Shown piece after piece: positions 26,394-35,099 of a DNA stretch of 48,546 bases. The stretch's first letter is position 1. Every line of letters starts with the position of its first letter. The translations under genes were made by a program, and so were the position numbers. The stretch covers positions 1 through 48,546 of the forward strand of contig JBCBJZ010000007.1 of the NCBI GenBank assembly GCA_038522635.1. Reading direction: 5' to 3'. Source of the DNA: JBCBJZ01 sp038522635 (GTDB taxonomy: Bacteria > Pseudomonadota > Alphaproteobacteria > Rhizobiales > Hyphomicrobiaceae). The notes below the pieces were generated by a model, which did not search any database, was not told the origin of the DNA, and worked only from the letters and a program-made list of their open reading frames with translations.

Positions 26394-26711
26394 ATGACCG
26401 ACCACCTGCAGACGGACATGGTCCCTGAGCCCTTTGTACGCTTCGACGCGCTGTTTCCAACAGCCTACGTGCTAGACGGCACGCCCCAGCGCGCTCGGAA
26501 GGATGCAGAGGTCACCGCAGCGGTGGACTTGGCCCTAGTTGCTCAGGGCTGTCAGCGGGAGCATGAACGCGGCCAGCACGGGCACTGGGCCTACAGCCCG
26601 GCCCGCCACCGGCGCATGGTGCAGGATCTGAAGCGCATCCGCGCTTTATCGCGAGTGCCCACGTCGGCGGTCGACGTAACGCCACCACGTTGGCTTCGCA
26701 AGGCCGATTAG
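26394..26711 (+). CDS. small hypothetical protein
   Basis: 105 residues, soluble, with no signal or membrane segment. I do not recognise it. It has an acidic N-terminus (MTDHLQTDMVPEPFVRFDALFP), a central alternating helix (RKDAEVTAAVDLALVAQGCQRE) and a His-rich stretch (EHERGQHGHWAYSPARHRR). Third codon positions are mostly G or C as in neighbouring genes, and a GGGG run precedes the ATG. It is divergent from the DnaA-like gene and convergent with mucR. The frame opens 36 bases earlier without a better start. It could still be a chance frame. Confidence 0.5.
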   Translation: MTDHLQTDMVPEPFVRFDALFPTAYVLDGTPQRARKDAEVTAAVDLALVAQGCQREHERGQHGHWAYSPARHRRMVQDLKRIRALSRVPTSAVDVTPPRWLRKAD

Positions 26712-26733
26712 CGTGAAATCCGTTAACGGTGTC

Positions 26734-27156
26734 TTACTTACCGCGCGTGCCGAGGCCCATTTTCTTGGCTAATTGCGAGCGCGCTTTCGCGTAATTCGGA
26801 GCAACCATCGGATAATTGTTCGGCAAATTCCATTTCTCCCGGTATTCATCGGGCGAAAGGTTGTAGCGCGTGCGCAGGTGCCGCTTGAGCGACTTGAACT
26901 GCTCACCGTCCTCAAGGCAGATGATGTAGTCCGGCGTCACCGATTTTTTGACCGGAACGGCAGGCCTTAACATCTCAGAAGGTTTGTTCTCATCGGGTTC
27001 GCTGGCGCGACGTAAAGCGGCATGAACCGAGCCGATCAGTTGCGGCACATCCTGAGCGCCAATATCGTTTTTGCTCACGTAGGCCGACACGATGTCCGCG
27101 GTCAGCGCGACCAAGCTCTCGTCTTGTTGTTCATCACGGCCACGATCACGTTCCAT
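26734..27156 (-). CDS. mucR: MucR/Ros family zinc-finger transcriptional regulator
   Basis: 140 residues. MucR proteins are abundant H-NS-like regulators binding AT-rich DNA in Hyphomicrobiales. The DNA-binding part is YIICLEDGEQFKSLKRHLRTRY followed by LSPDEYREKWNLP and PMVAPNYAKARSQLAKKMG. In Ros the zinc ligands are Cys, Cys, His, His. Here the second is Asp (CLED) and the last is Arg (RHLRTR), so the site is not classical; some family members are known to do without zinc. The N-terminal region (about 10-50) is the oligomerisation part. The ATG is preferred over a TTG 12 bases upstream because GGGGA precedes it. Confidence 0.92.
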   Translation of the reverse strand: MERDRGRDEQQDESLVALTADIVSAYVSKNDIGAQDVPQLIGSVHAALRRASEPDENKPSEMLRPAVPVKKSVTPDYIICLEDGEQFKSLKRHLRTRYNLSPDEYREKWNLPNNYPMVAPNYAKARSQLAKKMGLGTRGK

Positions 27157-27569
27157 GGTGGTCCCCAAAATGCGCCATCAGACCTGAAAGCTGAGCGGTA
27201 ACGCCTTTCGCGCCGCTGCCCGCACCAAAGGCGGGCGCTGTCTTTCTCGGAACGCGTTGCCTCTCGATCCGGTCCGCATCGCGCCCCGCCGCCCGGTCGA
27301 AGCCCAGTCTCCATCGACTCGTTTTACTCAACAATGCTTCACCTATGCCTCGCTCATCTTAAAGTTTAAAGACAGGGACAGATTAAGCGCACATAAAAAG
27401 ACAAAGGTTCGGCCGCAACATCACGTGGCCTAAAGGATTGATGCCCCAACAACAAACCCGGGAGCCGCCGCTCAGGCTCTCTCGTGCTTTGGACAAGGCG
27501 CCGCAGTCTGCTAGCCAGGCTATTCGCGATAGCAACAGTGGCCAAAGGCTTTGAAGGAGACCCACCACC
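27157..27569. other. mucR-msrB divergent intergenic region
   Basis: 413 bp without a supported gene. An AT-rich patch at 27355-27420 contains the short inverted repeat TTAAA-G-TTTAA, a plausible MucR autoregulatory target. A small GC hairpin (GCCCGC/GCGGGC) lies near 27225-27245. Short frames here lack start signals. Confidence 0.4.
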
Positions 27570-27998
27570 ATGAGTGACACCGACCAGGCGGCCCTCACGA
27601 AAGTCACCAAGAGCGATGCGGAATGGCGCGAACAACTGACGCCGGAGCAATACCGCGTGACGCGCCGCCACGGCACAGAACGCGCCTTTACCAGCCCGCT
27701 GAACGATGAAAAGCGTGACGGCATCTACCGTTGCGTGTGCTGCGATGCGCCACTGTTCGACGCAGCAACGAAGTTTGAGTCCGGCACCGGCTGGCCAAGC
27801 TTCTATGAACCGATTTCGCCTAACGCCATCACCGATCATGAAGACCGCTCCCTGTTCATGCGTCGCGTCGAAAACCGATGTGCACGCTGCGATGCGCATC
27901 TGGGCCATGTCTTCAATGATGGGCCGGCGCCGACCGGCCTGCGCTACTGCATGAACGGCGCAGCGCTCACCTTCGTACCCACCGATGATCCGGTCTGA
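27570..27998 (+). CDS. msrB: peptide-methionine (R)-S-oxide reductase MsrB
   Basis: 142 residues. Reduces the R epimer of methionine sulphoxide in proteins, using thioredoxin. The catalytic cysteine is C127 in GLRYCMNGAAL. The structural zinc site is two CxxC pairs, C55/C58 (YRCVCCDAPLF) and C104/C107 (NRCARCDAHLGHVF). The substrate pocket motif GTGWPSF is present. AAGGAG lies a normal distance before the ATG. The gene precedes an oligopeptidase by 51 bp in the same direction, so they may be cotranscribed. Length and all key residues are normal. Confidence 0.97.
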   Translation: MSDTDQAALTKVTKSDAEWREQLTPEQYRVTRRHGTERAFTSPLNDEKRDGIYRCVCCDAPLFDAATKFESGTGWPSFYEPISPNAITDHEDRSLFMRRVENRCARCDAHLGHVFNDGPAPTGLRYCMNGAALTFVPTDDPV

Positions 27999-28049
27999 CC
28001 ACCTAGAGGCTGCCCCGTCAGGTCACGTCGTTTGAGAAAGGCTCGCCCG

Positions 28050-30209
28050 ATGACGCATTCCCCCAGCACGCCTGGACCATCCGGCAGCGGCGCTTCCGCG
28101 CGACGCACAGCGCTCGCCCCGCGTGCCGCCCGCCGGCCGACCAGCGCTGTGCATCATGGCCAAACGCTGCGCGACGATTACGCCTGGCTGCGTGCCGCCA
28201 ATTGGCAAGACGTCATGCGCGATCCCCAGGTGCTGCCCACCGACATCCGTGCGCATCTTGAGGCTGAAAACGCCTACACCGATGCGGCGCTCGCGGAGAC
28301 GGACACGCTGCAAACGGTGTTGTTCGAAGAGATGAAGGGTCGCATCAAGGAGGACGACAGCACCGTCCCTGCGAACGATGGCCCTTACGCCTATTACGCG
28401 CGTTACGTGACCGGCGGTCAGTACCCGCTGTTCTGCCGTCGCCCACGTGAGGGCGGTGATGAAAGCATCCTGCTCGATGGCAACGGCGAAGCCCAAGGCA
28501 AGGCCTATTGGGGGCTTGGCGCCGTCCAACATGCGCCCGACCACAGCCTGATGGCTTACGCGGTGGATGACCAGGGCTCCGAACTCTACACCATCAAAGT
28601 CCGCGACCTCGCCACCGGCGAAGACCTCGAGGATGCCATTCCCGACACGGGCGGCAGCTTCGTTTGGGCCAACGACAACCGCTCGCTGTTCTACATCAAG
28701 CTCGATGACAACCACCGCCCGCAAATGGTCTACCGCCACCGGCTAGGAGAACCAAGCGACCAGGACACGCTGATCTTCCGCGAGCAAGATCCCGGCTTCT
28801 ACGTGGGGCTCGGCAAGACCCAAAGCGACCGCTTCATCACCATCGGAACCGGCGACCACCAGACCGACGAAATCCACCTGATCGATGCCGATGCACCGGA
28901 AAGCGCGCCGGTCTTGGTCACCGCGCGTGAGCCCGGCCACGAATACGCCGTCGACCACCATGACGGTGATCTTGTGATCCTCACCAACTCCGGCGGCGCG
29001 GTCGATTTCCGCATTTGCCGCGCGCCCGTCTCAGCACCTGGTCCCGACCATTGGGTGGAAATCATCCCGCCCAAGCCCGGTCGCCTGATCTTGAGCGCCA
29101 CCGCCTACCGCGACCACCTGGTGCGGATGGAACGAGAAGACGGATTGCCCCGCATCATGGTGCGGCGTTGGGATGGTAGCGATGAACACGCTATCGCGTT
29201 CGACGAAGAAGCCTACAGCTTGGGGATGTCGGGCGGCTACGAGTTCGACACCACGACGTTGCGCTTCAGCTATTCATCCATGACCACGCCATCGCAGGTC
29301 TTCGACTACGATATGGTGAGCCGCACGCGAACCCTGCGTAAGACCCAGGAGGTGCCAAGCGGCCACGACGCGGGCGACTACGTGACCCGCCGCATCCACG
29401 CGCCGGCCGCGGATGGCGAGATGATCCCCGTCACCTTGCTTCACCACCGCGATACCCCGCTCGATGGTTCGGCCCCGGCCCTGCTTTACGGTTACGGCTC
29501 CTACGGGATCGCGATGCCCGCGGGCTTTTCAACCAGTCGGTTGTCGCTGGACGATCACGGCTTCATCTTCGCGCTGGCACATATCCGCGGTGGCAAGGAA
29601 AAGGGCTACGGCTGGTACCTCGACGGCAAGATGGCCAACAAGATGAACACGTTCACCGACTTCATCGCGGCCGGTGAGCATCTGGTGTCCGAAGGGCTGA
29701 CCCAGCGCGGACGGCTGGTGGCGCATGGCGGATCGGCCGGTGGCATGTTGGTGGGGGCGAGCGCGAACATGGCGCCGGACCTCTTCAACGGCATCATCGC
29801 GGATGTGCCTTTCGTGGACGTGCTCAACACGATGTTGGATGCGACGCTGCCGTTGACCCCGCCCGAGTGGCTTGAGTGGGGTAACCCGATCGAGAGCGCT
29901 GAGCAGTTCGCGCGCATCAAGAGCTATTGCCCTTACACCAATGTCAGCGCGCAGGCCTACCCGCACATCTACGCTTACGCGGGGCTGACCGATCCCAGGG
30001 TCACCTATTGGGAGCCCGCGAAGTGGATCGCCAAGCTGCGCGAGCACAAGACCGACGACAACCTCCTCATGCTCAAGGTCAACATGGAAGGGGGCCATGC
30101 CGGCGCCTCGGGCCGCTTCGACAGCCTGAAGGAGCTCGCGCGCGCCTACGCCTTTGCCCTGTTGATCAGCGAACGCACCGACGCAACGGCCGGCCGAGGC
30201 ATCGCCTGA
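28050..30209 (+). CDS. ptrB: oligopeptidase B (prolyl oligopeptidase family, S9A)
   Basis: 719-residue serine peptidase cleaving after basic residues in short peptides. An N-terminal seven-bladed propeller (about 70-420) shields the alpha/beta-hydrolase domain. The catalytic triad is S562 (HGGSAGGML), D648 (YAGLTDPRV) and H683 (EGGHAGASGRF). The block LLYGYGSYGIAMPAGFS and RGG.EKG.GWYLDGKM are typical. The ATG is preferred over a TTG 18 bases upstream; GAAAGG precedes it. The first 30 residues are a Ser/Pro-rich unconserved lead. It is probably cytoplasmic, since no signal peptide is seen. The 3' end faces the TPR-CHAT gene across a REPIN-like element. Confidence 0.95.
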   Translation: MTHSPSTPGPSGSGASARRTALAPRAARRPTSAVHHGQTLRDDYAWLRAANWQDVMRDPQVLPTDIRAHLEAENAYTDAALAETDTLQTVLFEEMKGRIKEDDSTVPANDGPYAYYARYVTGGQYPLFCRRPREGGDESILLDGNGEAQGKAYWGLGAVQHAPDHSLMAYAVDDQGSELYTIKVRDLATGEDLEDAIPDTGGSFVWANDNRSLFYIKLDDNHRPQMVYRHRLGEPSDQDTLIFREQDPGFYVGLGKTQSDRFITIGTGDHQTDEIHLIDADAPESAPVLVTAREPGHEYAVDHHDGDLVILTNSGGAVDFRICRAPVSAPGPDHWVEIIPPKPGRLILSATAYRDHLVRMEREDGLPRIMVRRWDGSDEHAIAFDEEAYSLGMSGGYEFDTTTLRFSYSSMTTPSQVFDYDMVSRTRTLRKTQEVPSGHDAGDYVTRRIHAPAADGEMIPVTLLHHRDTPLDGSAPALLYGYGSYGIAMPAGFSTSRLSLDDHGFIFALAHIRGGKEKGYGWYLDGKMANKMNTFTDFIAAGEHLVSEGLTQRGRLVAHGGSAGGMLVGASANMAPDLFNGIIADVPFVDVLNTMLDATLPLTPPEWLEWGNPIESAEQFARIKSYCPYTNVSAQAYPHIYAYAGLTDPRVTYWEPAKWIAKLREHKTDDNLLMLKVNMEGGHAGASGRFDSLKELARAYAFALLISERTDATAGRGIA

Positions 30210-30269
30210 CACGCCGCCACGGCCGCGCGTTGGTTGAGTGCACGACGGGAGCAGTTTACCGGTCAACCA

Positions 30270-30420
30270 CCGCTGTCATCCTCGCCCTCGTGGCGAGGAT
30301 GAAACCGTCGGCAAGTCCGGACGCGGGCGATGACATGCCGCTCGCACAACGAGCGCGCGTCCCGACAGACCACGCTGATCACGAGATGGATCCTACCCAC
30401 AAGAGGTAGGATGACAGCGG
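30270..30420 (-). repeat. REPIN-like inverted repeat element, copy 2
   Basis: 151-bp element with perfect 13-bp terminal inverted repeats (CCGCTGTCATCCT and its complement). Inside are a 9-bp-stem hairpin at 30278-30300 (TCGCC type) and an 8-bp-stem hairpin at 30390-30412 (TACC type). It is the reverse orientation of copy 1, and similarity continues through the interior. At the third base of the ends copy 1 has A paired with T and copy 2 has G paired with C, a compensatory change. Like copy 1, it lies between two convergent genes. Confidence 0.85.
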
Positions 30421-30501
30421 AGGGTGCCGAGGGTCAGGCGGTCACGAAGACGGGGGCGCCGCGCCGGCTGCGGCCGGATCGGTCGGTAGCGGCTCCGCTT
30501 A

Positions 30502-33500
30502 CTAGCGGAACCGCGATTGGCCGGGCTTGTTCTTGAAGGCGTCAAGACGCCAGTCGCGACGTGTCCGCTTGGGGCGTTGTCGCCGGGTGCGCCTCGTGGG
30601 AGGCCGGGCGGTATTGCGGCGACGTTGGGCGTTGGCACGCGCCTGCGCGCGAGCCCTCGCGCGTGTTCGTTCGCGGGCGCGCCGCCGCTGCGCAGGCGTG
30701 AGCGGTTTGGACTTGCGGGTCGGCAAGGCCCGCCGGACGACCCTGCCCTGGGAACCCGGTTGCGCCTGCCCGGGCGTCGCGTAGGGCACCCGCTCAGGCG
30801 TCAACTGCGGTTCGCCGTCATCGCCTACCCCCGGCTCAGCCCCAGACCCCGGCGCAGCCCTGGGCGCTGGCGCCGCATCAGGACGCCGTTCGGGTAACGC
30901 CACCACATCGCGGTCACGCGGCGGCGCGGTCAACGTAGGGGCGGCCGGACGGGGCGTTACGCTCCCGCCGTCATCAGCAGGTGGCGGCGTGCGCACGGGC
31001 GAAGCTGGCGGGAGCGGCCGCGCCAAACGTCGGTCGGGCATGGTAAGCGGCCCGGTTGTTGCCGCTGGCGATGGCGTCCGCGCTGGCGCAGCGTTGGTCG
31101 GCGGACGCTGATCCTGCGGGACAGTTGCGGGCGGAAGCGCACCCGTCACGATGGGTGCGCCGGCATCATGGTCACCGTTGGCGTCCGAGGGGGCTGTGAT
31201 GCGCGCCGTGCGCGACGATGGCGCTTGACGCTCATCATCACCCTGATCGCCCGTCGTGGTTGGCGTGGTCGAAGCGATCGCGGGCTTCGGCTTCGCTGCC
31301 ACCGGCACAGGTGTGCTGCGCGCACGCCGCATGCTCCCGCCCTCACCGACGACCTCGAACGGGGCCCAAATCTGCGGATGCGCGCTCAGCGGATCGCCGC
31401 CCTTATCGATCATCGCCAGCATGGCGCGCCGCAGCGCCTGCGCCCGTCCGATGCGCGCGTCTCCATCCTGCCCCAACGCGGCGATCGCCGTCGTCGTCAA
31501 GGTGACCGCTGCCTGCGTGTCCACTGGCCAATGCGACACCAGCAGCGCACGCGCGCCGGCGTACAAAAAGGCGCGCGCCAAACCGGAGAGCGCAGGCGCG
31601 CCAACCGCATCGCCCGCCGCCGTGTTGCACGCTGACAAAATCACCCAATCGGCGTTGAGGCGTAACGCTGCCACTTCGCCCGCTGTCAACAGGCCATCGT
31701 CGGCCAAGGTCGCGCGCGCAGGCGGCGTCAACAGCAGGGCCGGTTCCGCAAGGCCACGGATGTCGCCTGCCACCAACCCGTGCGTTGCCACGTGGATGAC
31801 GCGGTATCGCGCAAGATCATCGCTGGCGTTGAGCGCCTTGAGTTGTCGCTCGCTGGCTGAAGCGCCGAGCAACACGTTCGTTGCCGTCGGCGCGCCCAAC
31901 TGACGGGCCACCGCGCAAAGCTCGATCGCGGTTTCGGGCAAAGGATCGAGCCGCCGCAGTTGGGCGGGGGCCACCAGAAGCTTGCGTAAACGGTCGAGCC
32001 CGTAGGCCGCGCGCCGCCCGCCGCGCAGCACAGCCATCTCGGCTGGTGGCGTTGCGAGGTTGGGCACGTCGGCGCACCGCGGGACGCGGGCCGCCGAGCG
32101 ATCATCGCCGTTGGCGCCCGTTAGGATCGGGTTGCCGATGCCCAGGTAGGGACGTCGCGCCGGCGTTTCCTGCGAGGCCACTGCTGCCGCTGCCGTCGCC
32201 GCACGCGTTGGCGCAAAGGCAGCGTCCGCTTGCGGGCGTTGCACGGCGAGGCTTGCAACCGACGGCAGCACGCTCGTCGCGTGGTGGCGCACCAGCCAAT
32301 CGACCTTGGACCAGGCAACCGCCGTGCCCGTGGCAACCGCCGTGCCGGCATCACCCGGTTCACCCGCCCCGCGCCGCACCAGCAAATGGAACGGCAGCGC
32401 GCTCAAGGCCCCGGACTTCGAAATCAATAGATCACGCCGGCGGATGTCCTTGGCGAACGGCGCAATCACACGCTCGTAGAGACGTTGAGCCGTGGCCACG
32501 TCGAAAGGGAGCCCGCCGTTATCATCCGGGCCGGCGAGCGTCAGACCGCGGCAGCGCTGCGCACCATCCGCACGCGACCAAAGCGTCGGATCGAGGCCGC
32601 AGCGCAGCCGCTCGACGTCGCGCTTCATGGCGGCCGCGCCAACATCGATGTCGATCCAGCGCACCTGATCCGGCGTGATCAACCAGGCGAAGAGCTGGTC
32701 GTGCGCGCGGGCGTAATGAAGCAACGCTTCGTGCGGGCGCAAAAGGCGTTGCACCTGCTCGATGCTGAGCGGCTTGGGATGGGCGAGCGCCGCGTACCGC
32801 GGGTAGGAAGCCAGCAAGAGCTTGTCCGACCGCGCGAGCTTCGCGTCGATGGTGGTCAGCTCCGCCTGAAGGGCTGCCCGGCGAGCGGCGCGCGTGGTGC
32901 TGTCCGCCTGCCCCATGACCTCGATCAACTGCCGGTCCAACCGCTGCCAGCGCCGCTCCAAATCCTGGCGAGCACGCACCGCGCGCTGCAACGCCGGTGA
33001 GCCCGCCCGTTCCCGCACACCGCGCAAGTTCACCGCCATCGCCGTGGTGGTCAGCGCCATCCACTGGGACATGCGGAACGCCTCATCGCGCAACGCATCA
33101 CCAGCCTGCGTCCCGCCCACGCCCGACCCGCTGCGTGATGCGGCCCAGGACGCACGGATGGCGCCGCTGAACAGGTTATACCGCAGCGCTTCGGCGTTGG
33201 CGCTGCCGCGGCGCACATCGCGCTCTTCGCGCCGTCGCGCCAGATAGATCGCGATACCACGACGGTAAGCCTGCAACGCGTCGGTCTCGCGCCCCGTTGT
33301 GAGATCGAGATCACCCAGACGCCGCAACGTCGGCATGATGTCTCCATGCGAGGCACCAAGCGCACGCTCCATCACGCCCAACGCCTTCGCCAGCGCTTCA
33401 CGTGCAGCCTTCCGCTTGCCCATCTTCAGATAAACGTCGCCGAGGTTCGACAGCGCAATCCCATGCTCGCGATGTTCGCGACCGTAGGCCTTCACTGCCG

Positions 33501-34851
33501 ACGCGATCGCCTGGGCAAGCAGCGCGCGGGCCTCATCCAGGTTGCCCGTTTCGGTGTAACTGATCGCAAGGTTGTTGCGCGCGGTCGCGATTTCCGGGTG
33601 ACCGGTTGGATAGGCCGCCTGCAGGATCGCCAACGCTTCACGATAGGTCTTCTGCGCAAGCTTCTGGCGCCCCTGCTCGCGGTAGAGCCCCGCGAGGTTA
33701 TCGAGCGTGAAGCCGAGGCGATAATCATCAGGCCGCAAGGTCGCGCGAAAGATGGCGACGGCGCGCTTCACAAGTGGCAGCGCCTCATCGATGCGGTTGG
33801 CGCTTTGGTAGTTGGCCGCCAGATTGGCGATGACCTGCCCCACCTCGTAATGTTCCGGCCCGAGCTTGGCTTCCAGGATCGCGAGCGCGCGTTTTTGCAG
33901 CCGTTCAGCTTCGCGCGCGTGCCCACGCGTCATCTGCAGCACGGCCAGGTTATCGAGCAGCACACCGACGTTGACATCGTCTTCGCCGCGCGCCTTGCGC
34001 ATGATCGTCAACGCTTCACGGTAAAGCGGCTCGGCCTGCTCATAACGGCCCGCCTGGCGCAGCAAGCCGGCGAGCGCGTTGAGCGATGTTGCAATCCGCA
34101 CATCGCGCGCTGGCAAACGCTTCCGCTTGATCGCGATCGCGCGCCGCATGGCGTTTTCGGCATCCTTGAACCGGCCTGCATGGCGCAAGGCTACCCCGAG
34201 GCGGTCTTGCAACGCGGCTTCCTGCAGGCTGCCCTCGGGGTCCAAGGGCCCGAGTCGCGCGATGCCGCGACGCAGCACCTGCACCTGTCGCAAACGCTGG
34301 TTGAGGCTGCCCAGAACATCGGCGAGCACGTCGACCACGTCGAAGAAAGCGCCGTCCACTTGCGTTGATTTCGACGCGTAATGGCGGTAGGCGCGGCGCA
34401 AGTGCGGCAGGCCTGCGCGGGCCTGTCCGGCGCGGCGGTAGGCAAGGCCAAGGTAGAAGGCGCGCTTGGCAACAATCGCATGGTCGCGGCCCAAGCCCTT
34501 TTCCGCCAGCGAGAGCGCGCGCAAGCCCTGCCTGATGGCTTCACGGTAGCGTTCGGCCTTGAAGGCGACCACGAACGCGTCAGCAGCCTTGCGGTAAGCA
34601 TCCGCCGCACGCGCCACGTCAGGTGCCGCTTCCCCGGTGGACGTCGGTGGGTTCACGCCAGCCGTGGTTGGCTTGGCGTCCTGGGCCCACGCGGTCGCAG
34701 AGGTGAGCGCCAAACCTGTGACCAGGCACAGCGCCAGCGCGGCGCAACGGCCTCGCATGCAAGCATCTTGTGTGGACGCGGCAAAGCGTTGCCCCGCGCC
34801 CTGCCAACGCTCGCACGTGCTCTCGCCTGCCGCCCGCGTTGCGCAAGCCAT
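30502..34851 (-). CDS. exported TPR-CHAT (caspase-like) protein
   Basis: 1449 residues. After a basic lead and a signal-peptide-like segment (ALALCLVTGLALTSATAWA, ending AQD about residue 56), TPR repeats run from about 76 to 545 in the 42-residue kinesin-light-chain style (repeated ALAI and NLA.LY). A charged helical linker (about 620-690) leads to a CHAT domain (about 700-1167) with the His/Cys dyad of clan CD proteases: H1024 in VATHG and C1075 in LSACNTAAGD, then LARAFLYAGARALLVSHWPVD. The last 280 residues are Pro/Arg/Thr-rich and disordered, ending strongly basic. GGGAGGG decides the start. Its role is unknown; CHAT domains are often protease effectors with TPR sensors. cysS lies upstream in the same direction. 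Confidence 0.9.
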   Translation of the reverse strand: MACATRAAGESTCERWQGAGQRFAASTQDACMRGRCAALALCLVTGLALTSATAWAQDAKPTTAGVNPPTSTGEAAPDVARAADAYRKAADAFVVAFKAERYREAIRQGLRALSLAEKGLGRDHAIVAKRAFYLGLAYRRAGQARAGLPHLRRAYRHYASKSTQVDGAFFDVVDVLADVLGSLNQRLRQVQVLRRGIARLGPLDPEGSLQEAALQDRLGVALRHAGRFKDAENAMRRAIAIKRKRLPARDVRIATSLNALAGLLRQAGRYEQAEPLYREALTIMRKARGEDDVNVGVLLDNLAVLQMTRGHAREAERLQKRALAILEAKLGPEHYEVGQVIANLAANYQSANRIDEALPLVKRAVAIFRATLRPDDYRLGFTLDNLAGLYREQGRQKLAQKTYREALAILQAAYPTGHPEIATARNNLAISYTETGNLDEARALLAQAIASAVKAYGREHREHGIALSNLGDVYLKMGKRKAAREALAKALGVMERALGASHGDIMPTLRRLGDLDLTTGRETDALQAYRRGIAIYLARRREERDVRRGSANAEALRYNLFSGAIRASWAASRSGSGVGGTQAGDALRDEAFRMSQWMALTTTAMAVNLRGVRERAGSPALQRAVRARQDLERRWQRLDRQLIEVMGQADSTTRAARRAALQAELTTIDAKLARSDKLLLASYPRYAALAHPKPLSIEQVQRLLRPHEALLHYARAHDQLFAWLITPDQVRWIDIDVGAAAMKRDVERLRCGLDPTLWSRADGAQRCRGLTLAGPDDNGGLPFDVATAQRLYERVIAPFAKDIRRRDLLISKSGALSALPFHLLVRRGAGEPGDAGTAVATGTAVAWSKVDWLVRHHATSVLPSVASLAVQRPQADAAFAPTRAATAAAAVASQETPARRPYLGIGNPILTGANGDDRSAARVPRCADVPNLATPPAEMAVLRGGRRAAYGLDRLRKLLVAPAQLRRLDPLPETAIELCAVARQLGAPTATNVLLGASASERQLKALNASDDLARYRVIHVATHGLVAGDIRGLAEPALLLTPPARATLADDGLLTAGEVAALRLNADWVILSACNTAAGDAVGAPALSGLARAFLYAGARALLVSHWPVDTQAAVTLTTTAIAALGQDGDARIGRAQALRRAMLAMIDKGGDPLSAHPQIWAPFEVVGEGGSMRRARSTPVPVAAKPKPAIASTTPTTTGDQGDDERQAPSSRTARITAPSDANGDHDAGAPIVTGALPPATVPQDQRPPTNAAPARTPSPAATTGPLTMPDRRLARPLPPASPVRTPPPADDGGSVTPRPAAPTLTAPPRDRDVVALPERRPDAAPAPRAAPGSGAEPGVGDDGEPQLTPERVPYATPGQAQPGSQGRVVRRALPTRKSKPLTPAQRRRARERTRARARAQARANAQRRRNTARPPTRRTRRQRPKRTRRDWRLDAFKNKPGQSRFR

Positions 34852-34855
34852 CGAT

Positions 34856-34862
34856 CCCTCCC
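34856..34862 (-). promoter_or_regulatory. ribosome binding site that sets the TPR-CHAT start
   Basis: GGGAGGG on the minus strand, four bases from the ATG. It favours this start over the longer frame (to 35028) and over the ATG at 34758 directly before the hydrophobic segment, which has no such site. Confidence 0.6.
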
Positions 34863-35099
34863 GCGTTCGGACGTGCGCGACCGTCGAGCGCGCGTTTCCG
34901 GCGCGAAATTCAACCACATCGGCGATGCGGGCTACACAGGGCCGAGGCTTCTCATCCCCGCATTTTGCATGCAAACGCGTGCGAAGCGGACGGGTTGAGC
35001 TTTCAAAGTCACAGCCCTGACTTTGCACCGTGATGAGCGCAACGGCGCGCTGCCGCCCGGTCCAAGGTCAAGGGCTTCAAGTTACCGGGCGTGAGGACC

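Noticed and set aside
26223..26405. 60-codon minus-strand frame in the AT-rich gap
   Set aside because: Overlaps the start of the plus-strand small gene and the likely promoter region; no start signal.
27355..27420. AT-rich patch with TTAAAGTTTAA as a mobile-element scar
   Set aside because: No terminal repeats, duplicated target or transposase remnant could be found; more likely a promoter or MucR site.
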